Origin: Adineta steineri
Lineage: Eukaryota > Rotifera > Eurotatoria > Adinetida > Adinetidae
Length of the DNA stretch: 64,000 nt
Reading direction: 5' to 3'
NCBI GenBank assembly: GCA_905250115.1
Contig: CAJNOI010000019.1
Coordinates: forward strand, 494,030 to 558,029
Of the stretch, positions 48,529 through 60,690 are shown one piece after another (the first letter of the stretch is position 1; each line of letters begins with the position of its first letter). The position numbers and the translations under genes were made by a program. The notes beneath the pieces are model-generated. The model did not search any database. It saw only the letters and a list, made by a program, of their open reading frames with translations, and was not told the origin of the DNA.

Positions 48529-49828
48529 TACTATTCGATCAAATAATGAGTCAAGAACTATTTAATGCATGTCAAAAAAAAACGATAAGATAGAGAAAGA
48601 AAAGAAAAAAAAGAATTTGTATCATCTTTTTATTTTAAACAAGAATTATGTAATACAAATCGACGAATAAATATACAAGCTTACGGATAGATGTGTTCTC
48701 TTCTTACATGAATATCATTGTAAGAGACAAAAAGAATGTTGACCTCTTCAATTGACATTTTAGTTTTCATTATAGAAAAAAAAAGTAACATTTAACACAG
48801 AGATATTCTATGTTCAATGAAAATTTTTAGTTGTATCAGGTGATTTTATTATGTGTCTAGAAATTTGAAACAAAGGTCAAATCATGTACCTTCGGATTAT
48901 ACTGACTGGACTAAGGAATTTTTAATTCATTTAAATATTCAATTGAAAGATATATGCAAATGTTTCATTTATATACAGTTCATTCTAAGGTTTGTTCAGT
49001 AAATATGAATACATAGTTTTATTTGTTCAAAATGATCAATATTTGCAAATAAATTCTATTGTAATCGAATACAACATATATATATTCATTAGCGTATCTA
49101 AACATGAGATAATATTTATCATTTTCATTTGATTACAAAATTAACCTTGAATACTAAACTATTTGTTTTATATGATGATTCATTATTATTTCATGTCTTT
49201 TTATCAATAATATGCAATCCTTTTGCAAATATGTACCTTGTAACACATGACTTCGAGAAGCGACGAGAATAATCTATCATCGTAGGTGTTTGTATGCATA
49301 TGATATTGCATAACAATAGTGTAATTGACTCGGTTAATAAAGTATATAAAGGCAAGTTAAATCTCATAATTTTCACTGGTATTGATTGAATCAATACTGT
49401 ATTCATACAATAATCATATTGTTATTGGATTCAGTTCAGTTTTTACCATCACCACGTAATATGAAATAGTGCTTCCTTCGTAGTTTCTCAGGTCTTTTCA
49501 ACCTGAGACTATTCGGCTTTTGGACGTGTTATACTATTAAGCAACTCTGCTATCACTTCTTCACCATGAGAGTGCACTTTGAGTTTGGTATGACAATGTC
49601 TGATTGCCACCAATGGGGAATAGATTTAGTTTTGTACGTATATATTTAAATTAACAAACTAAATTCTTATACTCATTAGGTGGTAATTAAGATAATAATC
49701 GTCGATATCTTGTGCAAAAATTGATAAGAGAATTTTTCAACAAAGTAACATATATATATATTTAATATAACAAAGAAAAAAGAACAAATTTAGCATCTGA
49801 CATAGTAAAGAGAAGAAAAATATATATA
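48529..49828. other. Spacer upstream of the Ser-rich gene, with a GC-richer patch and a stem-loop
   Basis: Mostly AT-rich. From about 49430 to 49630 base composition is more balanced. There, TCTCAGGT (49486-49493) and ACCTGAGA (49501-49508) form a perfect 8-bp stem with a 7-base loop. The patch does not match any spliceosomal RNA or tRNA that I can recognise and may be a decayed mobile element. Confidence 0.4.
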
Positions 49829-50947
49829 TCATTGTATATCTGAGTGATTATTTGATGAAGTAGAATTTTTAATTTGTGGTGGAATGATAAGATGTGTTGG
49901 CATTGATTGAAAATAAGTACTTTCAAGTGCTGTTTTAGCAGTTATACGTCGATCAGGATCATAAACAAGCATTTGAAGTGTAAGTTGAAGAGCATCTGTT
50001 GATAAATTCGATAATAATTGTGACATATTTTGAGATTTCCATTGAGGAAAAGTTTTTTTATGATCAGGCATTGATGAAAAACCAGGCCATGTTATATCAT
50101 CTGGTGTACCTAAAATATTAAAGGTTAAACAAAAAGAATATTTATAAAATATTTTTACCAAGTGTTCGAAATATACGAAAAAGTTGATCAATTTCACATT
50201 CACCAGCAAATAATGCTCGATTATGTGTTATTTCAGCAAATATTGTACCAATACTCCATAAATCAACACTTGTTGTATATGTTTTTGCTCCAAGTAAAAT
50301 TTCTGGTGAACGATACCAAAGTGTTACAACCTTAAAAATAATTTTCATACATATATAGAAAATTTCTCATGGAAATATACTTCATGTGTATACATTCTCA
50401 TTGGCATTTGAAAATGTCTTCCAAGTCCAAAATCAGCTAATTTCAATGAACCAATCCAATCAATAAGTACTTTTATTGAAAATTATTATTTTATTTTGAA
50501 AAAAACTAATCTTATTTCTAACTTACTATTTTGAGGTTTTAAATCACGATGTAACATTGAATTTGAATGTATATAATCAATACCTAAAAGCATTTGTTTA
50601 AGATAACTTTTTGATAAATCTTCAGGTAAAGATTTTTGATATAATTTCATATATTCATATAAATCCATTTCCATACATTCATAAAAAAGAAATAATTCAC
50701 CAGTTGGTTGATGTACTTGGATATCATATAAACGTATTATATTTGGATGTTTTAATGAACGAAGTAAACTTATTTCACGTAAAGCTGTACTTGGAATACC
50801 TTCATCACCGAGACAAACACATTTTATAGCAACATCTTGTTTTTGTCGTGTATCAAATGCTTTTCGAACAATTCCATAAGTACCTTTACCTAATTCACAA
50901 CCAACATCATATCGATCAAATAATGTGGATGATGTTCCATTATTCAT
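49829..50947 (-). CDS. CDK1/2-like cyclin-dependent kinase with PSTALRE helix, 4 exons, 320 aa
   Basis: Exons 50947-50527, 50469-50381, 50330-50159 and 50109-49829 give 963 nt. Kinase landmarks in order: Gly loop GKGTYGIV with the inhibitory Thr-Tyr pair, VAIKCV lysine, cyclin-binding helix [19 protein letters not shown], catalytic [16 protein letters not shown], activation loop [20 protein letters not shown] with the CAK-site Thr, [21 protein letters not shown] and [13 protein letters not shown]. The layout is that of CDK1/CDK2 (cell-cycle Ser/Thr kinases), not CDK5/7/9. The helix has L where CDK1 has I (PSTAIRE), and the N- and C-termini extend beyond CDK1. It begins 46 bases after the PIGQ stop on the same strand, with a splice-acceptor-like TTTATTTCAG six bases before the ATG. 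Confidence 0.93.
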
Positions 50948-50993
50948 TATGATCTGAAATAAATAAATAAATAAATAGATGTTTTTGATTTAT
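50948..50993 (-). promoter_or_regulatory. Intercistronic spacer PIGQ-CDK: poly(A) signal and acceptor-like site
   Basis: On the minus strand the 46-base gap starts with an AATAAA overlapping the PIGQ stop region. It continues with a pyrimidine-rich TTTATTTATTTATTTCAG and then six bases before the CDK ATG. This is the arrangement of a spliced-leader acceptor between two genes of an operon. Inferred from sequence only. Confidence 0.6.
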
Positions 50994-53329
50994 TTAAACC
51001 ATTGGTTGTCCTTTAAGAATAGTAAGAAAAAGTTTACTAAATGATATCAATGATAATGATGAATGAATATTACAAACATGATATAATGTAAAAAATGATA
51101 CAGGATCAAAATGAAAATTAAAACAAACAGTATTATCAGTTGAATAACCATAATTGATGGATAATCTTGGTGTACCTAAAATTATAAACGATTCAAAAAC
51201 AAAACTCTGTTTTTTCAATATTTAAGGGTAGCCCTCCCTCTTTTTTGATTAAAAACTCGATTTTGAAATAAGCATAAGGAGTGATAGTCCCAAGTGGTAC
51301 CTACATTTGAAGACATCGCTCTACATCAAAGACCTTATCGTTATAGACTTATGGGATTCACAAAATCCTATTTTATCAGAAATCCTATACGAAATTTTTC
51401 CTTGTTTCTAGTGTAGCGAAGAAAGGGGATTTTCTAAATCTTGCCAAGGATTAATCCGCCTCAAATCTGATGTTTTCATGCAGGTTTATAGTGTTCCGAA
51501 GATCAAAAACCTGCTTCCGAAAAAACCCTTTATGTATTTTTCTCATAAAAAAAAAAGTAAGTGAGACTTTTGAAAATCCTTAAAACTACCTCTGGAATAT
51601 ACCCATAGGTATTCCCAAAACAATTTTTACCCCAATCGGCAAAAGTAAAAGTGGGGTTGCCCATGGCAAGATGAGACCCTATGAAAAAACCCTGAAAATC
51701 GCTTCAGAGAATTATTCCCTCGAACACCTGTCTTATCATTTTAATTGTTCTATCTGTGGTAAAAATTTCAATCCGATCGGCCTTGCCGATTTCGAGATCC
51801 AGGAATGGTCGAAAAAGAGGTGGAGGTACCCCTAACTCACCGCGTATAATTCTTGATCCCATAAGCCATAAATAAAATTCATAAACAGGTATCTGTAAAA
51901 GAAATTGCCCGATATATTGAATGATTTTAACAGTCAATACTGTAACTGTCCAAATCTAAATTCAACAAAAAACTATTATTTCTACATAATAATGAATTAT
52001 ATTTACTGAAGTAAAAACTGCATAATACATAAATATTGATGGTAATAAAAAGAGAAGAATTGTAAATGATAATGTTACAATAAATAATTGATCAATATCA
52101 CATAGATGTGAATCAAGTCGATAATTTCTTAATGGATTTTGTTTTTTTCCACAAAATAAACGAAAAAGATTTATTAATAAACGAATTTGCCAATTAAATA
52201 ATCTAAGAAAATAACTTACAATAAAAAAATGAATTTTTTAATTTATCTCTTTTTACCTTGCAGCATAAATATAAAAACAATAAAGATGTATTGTTAATAA
52301 ACGTATAAAATCACATATTGCTCCAATAACTAATGATATTCCAAAAAAGCATAGAATAAACATTAATTGATATAAATATGGTAATACAGTAATAACTAAA
52401 GCTTCGAGATATCCCGACCAAAGATAAATATGATAGAAATAAAATCTCGCTAGAAAATCAACTAATGGTTGATTTAATTTCAAACCAACTGGTGCATGCA
52501 TAAGCCATTCAATGATTGATTTAATCCATGTTGTTAAATTCTATTTAAAGTAACAAATATGAAAAAAATTTGTTTTTTTTTGAAAGATTTACTTGAGTTT
52601 GTATTAAAATTTCATTTGAAATTAAACGATTTAAATCAAAATTTCCAAAGAGAATAAATGAACAGAGAATTCCAACAAAAATATTTGCTAATAAATAACC
52701 TATATTAGCATGACGTCTAAACAGGAAAAATATTGTCCTGAAGAAAAGGGATAAAACAAAATCTTTACCTCAATTGAAATGGATTATGTCTTGCTTGTTG
52801 AAATTTTAAATACATTCCATAAGCATTTTGAACTAACATACTATGTTTCAATAGAAAATCACAAATTGCTGTCTAAAATTAAATAAAATTAGCGAAAATA
52901 AAATTTCGAACTAATAATTTATACTTGAGAAATTAATACATCAGTTGTTGAATTATTTTTAGTATAAGTTAATTTATTATTTAAATGTTCAAGTATTGGT
53001 TTTGGTAGATTATTTCTATCACATATATAAACAATTTCAGAATTATATTCTAATTCATTTTTTTCGAGTAAAATAACATTTGTTGAATGATTATTAATTA
53101 GTATTTCATTGGATTCATTATTTTGTTTTATATACAATTTTTGTTCTGATAAACAACGATTTTGACATAGATCATGATCATATTTACACAGTATTGCTTG
53201 TTGTTTTTTACAAGAACATTGATCAATAGGTGAAGTTACTAAATATTCATTATTTACTCCAGTATCACATAAATATAGATCTTGACAATGAGTATCTAAT
53301 AAAATTTCTTTTTCAATATAGAGAATCAT
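50994..53329 (-). CDS. PIGQ: PIGQ (GPI1): GPI-GlcNAc transferase subunit Q
   Basis: The conserved Gpi1 core is clear: WLMHAPVGLKLNQPL, FYFYHIYLWSGYLEAL, AICDFIRLLTIHLYCFYIYAAR, LFRLFCGKKQNPLRNYRLDS and DIDQLFIVTLSFTILLFLLP. Each has a close counterpart in vertebrate PIGQ, in the same order. The protein is a multi-pass ER membrane subunit of the complex that moves GlcNAc onto phosphatidylinositol, the first step of GPI-anchor synthesis. The first exon (53329 to about 52924) is a poorly conserved Cys-rich N-terminus; a splice-acceptor-like CTTTTTAG abuts its ATG, so an upstream exon or a spliced leader is possible. The last exon (GTPRLSINYGY, near 51178-50994) follows an intron enlarged by a 607-bp element. 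A CDK gene follows 46 bases downstream. Confidence 0.92.
51226..51832. mobile_element. Harbinger-like MITE, 607 bp, TAA target duplication, in last PIGQ intron
   Basis: The left end is GGGTAGCCCTCCCTCTTTTT; the right end read in reverse is GGGGTACCTCCACCTCTTTTT. They are imperfect terminal inverted repeats of about 21 bases with matching G-start and pyrimidine tail. TAA flanks both sides (51223-51225 and 51833-51835), the 3-bp TWA duplication typical of PIF/Harbinger elements. There is no transposase frame. On the minus strand the right end abuts the PIGQ donor GTGAG. The class is inferred from duplication length and ends. Confidence 0.75.
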
Positions 53330-53397
53330 CTAAAAAGTAAATTGTAACAGTAAGAATTAATCGACAATCAATACGAATTAAAGAATACTTAGCATCT

Positions 53398-53510
53398 TGA
53401 GGGTGGGTGTGGGCGTATAAACCACTCTACTCTCATAATAGATACCCACACCCTGACAAACTACCGGGTGTCTGGGACACCTAGTACGTTATGTCTTTGT
53501 CCCCTATAAG
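53398..53510 (+). repeat. Unclassified dispersed repeat, copy 2 (pair with 41875-42083)
   Basis: It contains GGGTGGGTGTGGGCGTATAA, CCACTCTACTCTCATAATA, GGACACCTAGTACGTTATG and CTTTGTCCCCTATA, in the same order and strand as the 41.9-kb copy but with a shorter middle. It lies 70 bases upstream of the PIGQ ATG, in the gap to SMARCD. No coding capacity. Confidence 0.65.
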
Positions 53511-53828
53511 AACCCTGCTTAATTGTTGTAAACACAAATTATTATATATTTTTTGTTGAGAATATGGTCTGTGTCACTTGCAATCATACTCAGGTTAGGA
53601 GTATATCGCATTATATACTTTACTAATGTTAGTAAAATGGTTAAAAACAAAGAATTGATTTTTGTTAGTAAACTTATTCTGATATTTTGAACTAAAATGA
53701 ATTATTTATCTGTAATAAAGAGAAATAATATGAAACTTTAAGAGTTTTTCTTTGTACATTTAGTTTAACTACACACACATACATGTAAACATGAAAAAAA
53801 AAGAATGAATTGTTCATTTTATGTTATT

Positions 53829-55855
53829 TTAAGGATTACGAATACCAAGTGCTTGTTCTAATTCAGCTCGTTTTTGTTGTACTTTATTATAAAAATATCG
53901 ACTGACAGCTTCGTATGACCATTGTTCAGTATAATAATCAGCACGTCGTTCTTCTTCAGCATTTCCTGTTGTTGAATCGGTGATCATTTTAAGATCACGT
54001 GATTGTGATGCTAACCATTTACAAATAAAACCTTGAGGATCATCAGCAAATGAAAGATAAAATTCTCGACTTTGTTTTAATTGATTTATACTATCAATAT
54101 ATTGTAAAATCTTTGAAAAAAACGATTAATATAAATTTTAAATTTAATTCAATTTCTTCTTACTTTTCCATCTAATTCTTCTAATTCATGTGTATTTTGT
54201 GGTGATAAAAATGTACGCATTGAATCTCGAACAGGATCATCAACTTCAACATCGATATCATAACATGCATGTTTTTTTGGATCAGTACCAAGACTAGAAA
54301 TATAAACGATGAGGGGATGAATATTTAAATAAGATTTTACCATAATGTATGATTAATAATAATAGGTTCGGATGGAAGAATAAGTTTATTGAGTTTAGCT
54401 GGTAGATCAGAAAAACGAATACGTGTACAATCGAATATCTAAATGAAGAATATTATATGAATTCTTTTGAAACTTCTGATATACGAACTGATTGTAAATG
54501 TGAATCACAATTAATAAATTCTCGTTCTTCTGAATCTTGTAATTTATGTGTTTTAATATATTGCCACATAGCATGAATGATTGTTTGTCGCGTGCCATTC
54601 GTTAATGATAATAAACGAGCAAGACGGGCATCAAGTCGAAATTGTGGTGGCTAGAATAATAGCAAAATATAGAAAAAAACATAGGAATCAATAGATTAAG
54701 AAAATTTTACCGAATGATCAAGAACCATTAAAATAGTACATTTAACATTTTGATCTCCTGGTCGACGAACTTGAAATCCATCTGTTTCTGCTGTTGCATT
54801 TGTACGATGCCACTACAAAAATTTTCATTTAAAAAATCTTTTTTTTTCCTATAAAAATTTATAACAAACCTCAACAAGATGATTATCTGGTCCATATAGA
54901 TCTTTATCTAATTCAATAACAAGACTTCGAAAAAATGATGAAAATTTTCGTTTTGTTTTTCCTTGATCATATTTATTTGTATTTGGCTAAATGAATGTAG
55001 AAATAATATTTTTTTTTCTCAATTATTTATTATATTTAACTTACATCATCAAGAAGACGACCTTCAACTCGCATTTCCCAATATTGTACTTGTTCATCAT
55101 CGAGACCAGTTGTATCGGAATCAAAACGAACTGGATATTGATGACTTATAAAAATACGTAATTTCTTTTTTATCTAAAGAAAATAGAAGGATTATAAGAA
55201 AAAACCCAAATGATATATCATACTTTTTGAGGTCGTTTAAGTGTTTCTTGAATATCAAGTCGTTTTCTCATTAAAACAGAATCTAATTTTTGTTCAAGAC
55301 GTAGTAATTCAATGTATGCTTGAGATTCCGGTACAAGTGAACGAATTTGTTTATGAATAACTTTTTCTGTCAAACGTTTACGTTTTTTTCTAGAAAAAAG
55401 AATTGTTTTCTAATAGTATAAGTAAATATTTTTATTGTTTACTGTCTTATTGGACCAACACCACCACCGCCAGGAGCACCTACTGACATTGCATTAGACA
55501 TCATCGGTTGATTTTGACTCATGACAGGTCCATAAGCCATCGGTGGTTGTTGTCCTGGTGGAATCATTGGTTGTTGACGAAGATCATTTGAATAAGTTGA
55601 TCGTTTATTTTTATCATAGAGTGCTGCACGATTTACAATTCCATAAGGACTACCAACAGGTCGTGTCATCATTGATGATTGAGGTGATGATTGAAGCATT
55701 GATGCTTGCATTGGTGATGAAGCAACCATAGGTCTCATCGATGGAACACCAACGGCAGTATTAGGTTGAGGAACAACAGATGGATTCATCATTGTAGGAG
55801 GTCGTTGCATTGGCGGTGGTGGTTGTTGAGATTGTTGCATAGGATTAGGATACAT
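53829..55855 (-). CDS. SMARCD/BAF60 subunit of SWI/SNF chromatin-remodelling complex
   Basis: Starts at 55855 with a Met/Pro/Gln-rich disordered N-terminus ([15 protein letters not shown]) as in BAF60 proteins. Recognisable blocks follow: [68 protein letters not shown] and [20 protein letters not shown]. The SWIB domain follows ([36 protein letters not shown]), then [27 protein letters not shown] and the C-terminal [20 protein letters not shown]. This matches SMARCD1/2/3 from end to end, with about eight introns of about 50-60 bases. The product is a nuclear core subunit linking SWI/SNF to transcription factors. It is divergent with TRA2, start codons about 530 bases apart. Confidence 0.95.
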
Positions 55856-56384
55856 GATTCTATCTTTGACAAGAGAACACGTTAGGTTGGTTGTATGCGT
55901 AACTGAGTTGGACGAAGAGTAGTATCATTGTTCATTCTTGAATTTCATTGGTTTATTTATTTCGAATAAAGACAAGGTAATCATAGAGGACAGCAGAAGT
56001 CAGAATGATCATATGTATATATTGTACTCAGAGAAAACTTAGAATTATATTTATAACGTTTTTTAATGCCCCTCGAGTCAGAAATTTGAGAAATACTCTT
56101 TTATTATTTGGTAGATTGAGAATATATAAAAAACGATAATAGTCGGAATATATGTTGCATTCGATAGATATCGCTATTAGCTAGAGAAATCTAATAAAAA
56201 AAATTATATTTTTAATTCATTTTTACAATCTATAAAGAGAAAAAATTATCTTAAAAATGCAAAATATTTTTACATCTAAAATATAATTAAATTTCAAAAG
56301 TCAATCTCTATTGGCAACGAAAATAGTGTATTAGTCAGCTATATGTTTTGTCAGTCAGTTAACAAAATTTCTACATTGAAAACA
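55856..56384. promoter_or_regulatory. Divergent promoter region between SMARCD and TRA2
   Basis: The genes are head-to-head across 529 bases of AT-rich sequence with no TATA motif in an obvious position. Shared bidirectional regulation is plausible for two nuclear housekeeping genes but is only inferred from layout. Confidence 0.4.
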
Positions 56385-57273
56385 ATGGTAATTACATGTT
56401 TAATATCTATTAGACAAAAATCTATATTTATGACTTTTTTAATATTTGTTTAGCCTCGTCGATCAACTTCCCGTGGCCGATCTCGATCAAAGTAATATTT
56501 TTCTTTTTGATTTGGGAAATTTCCAATAATAAATGTTTTTTTTTATAGATCACCATCTCGTGATTCTCGACGACGTCATCATCGTCGTCCATCACCGGTT
56601 GTCTCATCTCGCCGTCGTCGAAGTCGTAGTAATGCACAAGAGTCTAAAGATGATATTGAACGACTTAATCCAACACCAAGCAAAGTCTTAGGTGTTTTTG
56701 GATTATCATCACGTACTGAAGAACGAGCTATTCGTCGTATCTTTTCCAAATTTGGACGAATCAATAATATTCATGTTGTTTATGATCGTGGAGTAAATTA
56801 TTGATTGTTTTAAATATTTAACATAATTGTTTTTCTCTTTTATTACAGACAGGTCGATCTCGTGGTTTTGGCTTTATCTATTTTGATCGAATAGAAGATG
56901 CTAAGGATGTTAGTAATAATATTCTGATTAAATACTTTTTCATTGTTTTTATTTATGAATAGGCTAAAGCAGAGACACATGGAATGGATATTGATGGACA
57001 AAAAGTTCGTGTTGATTTCTCACTTACTGAAAAACCTCATGATCGTACACCAGGCATTTATATGGGCGCACCGTAAATAAAAATCTCTGTAAATATTTCG
57101 AATAATCTTTACAATTTTCTTTTAGTGAACAACAAAGTTCACGAGGTCCTCCTCGTCGATATCGTACTAAATCACGATCACGATCACCACGTGAGTATAA
57201 TTCTAATTCTTAGTTTTTTTTTTCAAAAAATTTTCTTTTAGGTCGTCGAACTCGATCACGTTCTCGTACATAA
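56385..57273 (+). CDS. TRA2: TRA2 (transformer-2) SR-type splicing regulator, 7 exons, 183 aa
   Basis: Exons 56385-56387 (ATG only), 56454-56491, 56549-56792, 56849-56908, 56963-57072, 57126-57190 and 57242-57273 total 552 nt. An RS-rich N-terminus (RRSTSRGRSRSK, SSRRRRSRSN) is followed by one RRM with RNP2-like KVLGVFGLSS, RIFSKFGRI, RNP1 RSRGFGFIYF, and GMDIDGQKVRVDFSLTEKPH. The TRA2-specific linker TPGIYMGAP is present, and the tail is RS-rich (RSRSPRRRTRSRSRT). RRM plus linker is diagnostic of TRA2, which binds GAA-rich exonic enhancers and activates splicing. It is shorter than vertebrate TRA2B (288 aa) because both RS domains are reduced. The single-codon first exon is a deduction from the ATG|GTAATT donor; upstream exons cannot be excluded. 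Confidence 0.9.
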
Positions 57274-58407
57274 TAGAACATTCAATCGAAGTAAGATAAT
57301 AATCTTTTATATAACTAAACATGAAGAAGTTCAGTTAGAGTTAATGCCTTTTCAATTAGTTTTTGCTTAACTGTAATCTGTAGTAATAATAATTGATTTT
57401 TATTAGATTGAAATCTATTCTAAAATACATTTTTATCCTAAACATATCTCATACTGTATATAGGTAATATTAGAAGTATTCCTGTGTTTGTCTAACAGAT
57501 ATTTGAAGAATGAAGTTCAATGAGAAAAAAAGAATTTGAATGAAAATAACCATTTGAACAATATCTATCGGAGAAGAAGAAAAAGAAGAATTGAAGTTGA
57601 AGTTACAACTATTTTATATCTAGCCAAATTGATGAAGAAGAAGAAAAATAAACGAAGGTTTTATTTTATTATTTTATAACTATATTAGGTGGTATGTATT
57701 CTATTGATCTATTGTATATTTTGACGTAGTTAAGATAGAAAAATAATTTCTATTCAAAATTAAATTATTTCATTTTTCCTTTCTACATAGATTGACGACA
57801 ATACTGTGCAATTTAGATATACATATATATACTCAAGACAATATATTACTCAATTAACTAACAAAAAATCAAGAGAGATAAAACTTTAATTGATATTTGT
57901 ATGGTTTTGTTCTTTTTTTTGTTTGAAATAACATAAGATTTCTTTTCCAATTGTTGATTGTATTGACAAATAGAATAATAAACAACCTAACTTGACTTTA
58001 ATTCATATATTCAAAAGATATCAATTCAGACCAACGTCTGTAAGAATGATTCGTCAAGGATATACATATATTCGTAATAAACGATGCTATAATTTTCGTC
58101 CTTGTTCTACTCTTATCAAAATCCAATGTGCATTTGTGTATTCAAGTGAGACATATGTAATTATATCAATATCGAAAAGAATGTACTTTTTTTTATTTTT
58201 TTTTTTTTTGGTATAAGCGAGTATAGAGTCAAGCGCTATCGAAAAAGAAACTGTTTACATTAATTAACCGAAACGACTAACACAACAAATAAAATTAGTA
58301 ATATATAGGATGATGAAAATTTGATTTTTTTCTTGTTAGTGATATAAACATGCAGTATTCAAGAACAAAGTGAAAAATGTTTTTATGTGAAAAAAGAAAC
58401 AATAAGT
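57274..58407. other. Convergent spacer TRA2-ferritin
   Basis: AT-rich 3' flanks, with GAAGAAGAAAAAGAAG-type purine runs near 57580-57660 and T-runs near 58185-58210. A 74-codon frame at 57992-58216 has no gene-like features. No repeat family or RNA gene is seen. Confidence 0.45.
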
Positions 58408-59221
58408 TTAATCTTCCAATTCTTCTTTATCAAAAATATATTCACCAAGACCAGGACCAACACGACGTAAATTGGTAATATAATCACCATATTCTTTAAG
58501 TGATTTAACCTTAAAAATAAAAATAAGATAAATTTTAAATAATAAGAAAAGAAAAATGAATTACCTGTTCATCAAGAAATTCTTCTTCAAGATAATTTGA
58601 TAGATGTGGATCACTAAACAAGATAATAATAGTATATATATGTATATATTCGTTGATTTAAAACTTACTTATGTTTACAAGCAAATGCATGTAATTCAAG
58701 TAATGCTTGATAAACATCTTTTTCCAATTGTAAGGCTGTTTCATGTGCTTCAAGTGCTGAATTCCAACTTTGTTGTGTTGGTTTTTTAATATCTAAAAGT
58801 ACGATTGTGCCACCACGTTTATTTTGATATTCCATAAATTTATTAGCATGTTCATTTTCTTCATCAGCCATTTTTTTAAAAAATTTAACATGACCTAAAC
58901 GAGATTATTTAATTATACATAAAGAAAAAAAACAATAAATAAAGTTTACCTTTTAAAGCGACATCATGACGATCAAAATGATGTGACATGGCTGTATAAG
59001 CATAACTAGCATATAATTCCAAATTAATTTGTCGATTAATTAAACCTTCATTATCTTCATGATAATTACTAAATAAATAAGAAAATAATATTTATTATAA
59101 GTATAAAATCTTCTTACTATCGAACAAGATTTTCTCTTGGTTGATTAGATGCTACTGGTGCTTTTTGACGATCTGGTTGACCAGTTTGATGTTGAGAATC
59201 ATTTTTTTTCTCCATTGACAT
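58408..59221 (-). CDS. Ferritin (heavy-chain type, ferroxidase-competent), 5 exons, about 199 aa
   Basis: From the ATG at 59221 ([12 protein letters not shown]) the protein has a polar N-terminal extension and then the four-helix bundle: [73 protein letters not shown] and [20 protein letters not shown]. All heavy-chain ferroxidase residues are present: E in NLELY, Tyr seven residues later, E-E and H in DEENEH, E in LQLEK, and Q in LDEQ. It stores iron in a 24-mer. There is no signal peptide, so it is the cytosolic form. No iron-responsive-element hexaloop was found in the 5' flank, so translational iron control as in vertebrates is not supported. A TATA-like CTATATATATG lies about 145 bases upstream. 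Confidence 0.95.
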
Positions 59222-60690
59222 GATTGAAATTTTTTTTTATTGAATAATTAAATAGATTTGACGAAAAATAAAATTGTTGAATAGACACGATTTGTAACGA
59301 ACAGTAACTTCTGCTGCAAAACAAATCGACCAACTGACTGAAGAAAAATAACGACGAGTATCTACATATATATAGAACGAGACGAAAGGAAAAAGAAAAA
59401 AGAGAAAAGAAAGAAGAACAAAAAAAAAATAAGCGTTATTTCTTTTTCCTTCGAGTTTGATCATCATCATCACGGAGTATATGCATGGCTTCCCGAAAGA
59501 AAGAGAAATCCCATGATTACGTGTGTTTATTTGACGCAGTTAGTAAAAGAAGTATAGAACGAAAGAAATAAAGAACGAATCAAGTGATAGAATTATGGAA
59601 TGTTTGATATTACAATCAAATATCAAAAGAAAAATAGAAGAAATTGAGAATTGACCTTTTCATAGGGCGGAATATATATTAATCGATATATAATATATAG
59701 AGGTAGCTCAGTGCACTTGATATCAAATGTGAGTCATTTTATTGCGTTTTAATCTACTTCGAATTTATTGATTCGTATTTTAATTCTGTTCTCGAATGAG
59801 ATAGAATTCAACGTTTCTCAGGTTTATTTTTAGTTTTAAGAACTAACAGTAGGCTTATCAATAGATATAAAAATGATAAGATTTTAAATTATCTAACGTA
59901 TATAGTCTTGTTTTTGCCTGATATTTCCAAGTATAGAGAATTTTATTACGTATAAACAAATTTGAAACTTCTAAATCAATACTGATATACTGCAGGTTTT
60001 AGAGTATTCATAAATGCTACGTAATACTGATTCTTTAAGTGATTTTTCTTGAGAACACCGCCTTCCATTTGTTCTTATAAGTCACGTCCAATCGATATAC
60101 GTGATAACCTTTCTAGTTTAATTGCGTTCTTCAAAATTGCAAAATAATAAAACAAATATTTTAGAATTTATTCCAGAAAAATGTTAAGAGTTATCGCCTT
60201 CAAGAGAAAACAAATCGAGACTTTAGTAGTTCAAGACTCATCCACATCGATCAGAATTATCCCTAGTTATAAAAATCCTAGTTTCATCAAGGTAATACAA
60301 GGCATCTGTATGTTTCACAGACTTAAAACTTAAGTTATTTTTATCGAAGAAGCAGAGATCAAATTTCATGAGTGCGTACTTTACCTGTACTTTATCGAAC
60401 TTTAAACATTTTCTTCGAGTACAAAATCAAACGACTGTATTACATTATGTGGAAATTATACTTTATATATAAATGCTTTTATTTGTCAAGAATAAAGAAC
60501 AACAAGAAATACATATAACAGTAATAACAAAAAATAATAATCAGTTTATATGACTATTTACTATAAATTTCATTGAATCGATTCTCTTGTATATATATAG
60601 TACCAAATTAGAAATGCAAGCTCGATTTTAATTACATAAAAATTACCAGAAAACAAAACAAAAATAATAAATTTCTAATTATCAATTAAT
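59222..60690. other. Spacer upstream of ferritin, downstream of TMEM104
   Basis: About 1.5 kb, AT-rich. It carries the ferritin promoter and 5' UTR in its first 250 bases, then purine/pyrimidine runs. I see no repeat family, RNA gene or further exon. Confidence 0.45.
59364..59373 (-). promoter_or_regulatory. Candidate TATA box for ferritin
   Basis: CTATATATATG on the minus strand, about 145 bases before the ferritin start codon. Position is suitable for a core promoter with a 5' UTR of about 110 bases; no other support. Confidence 0.35.

Noticed and set aside
59222-59480. Iron-responsive element in the ferritin 5' region
   Set aside because: No CAGTGN hexaloop with a flanking stem could be found on the transcribed strand.
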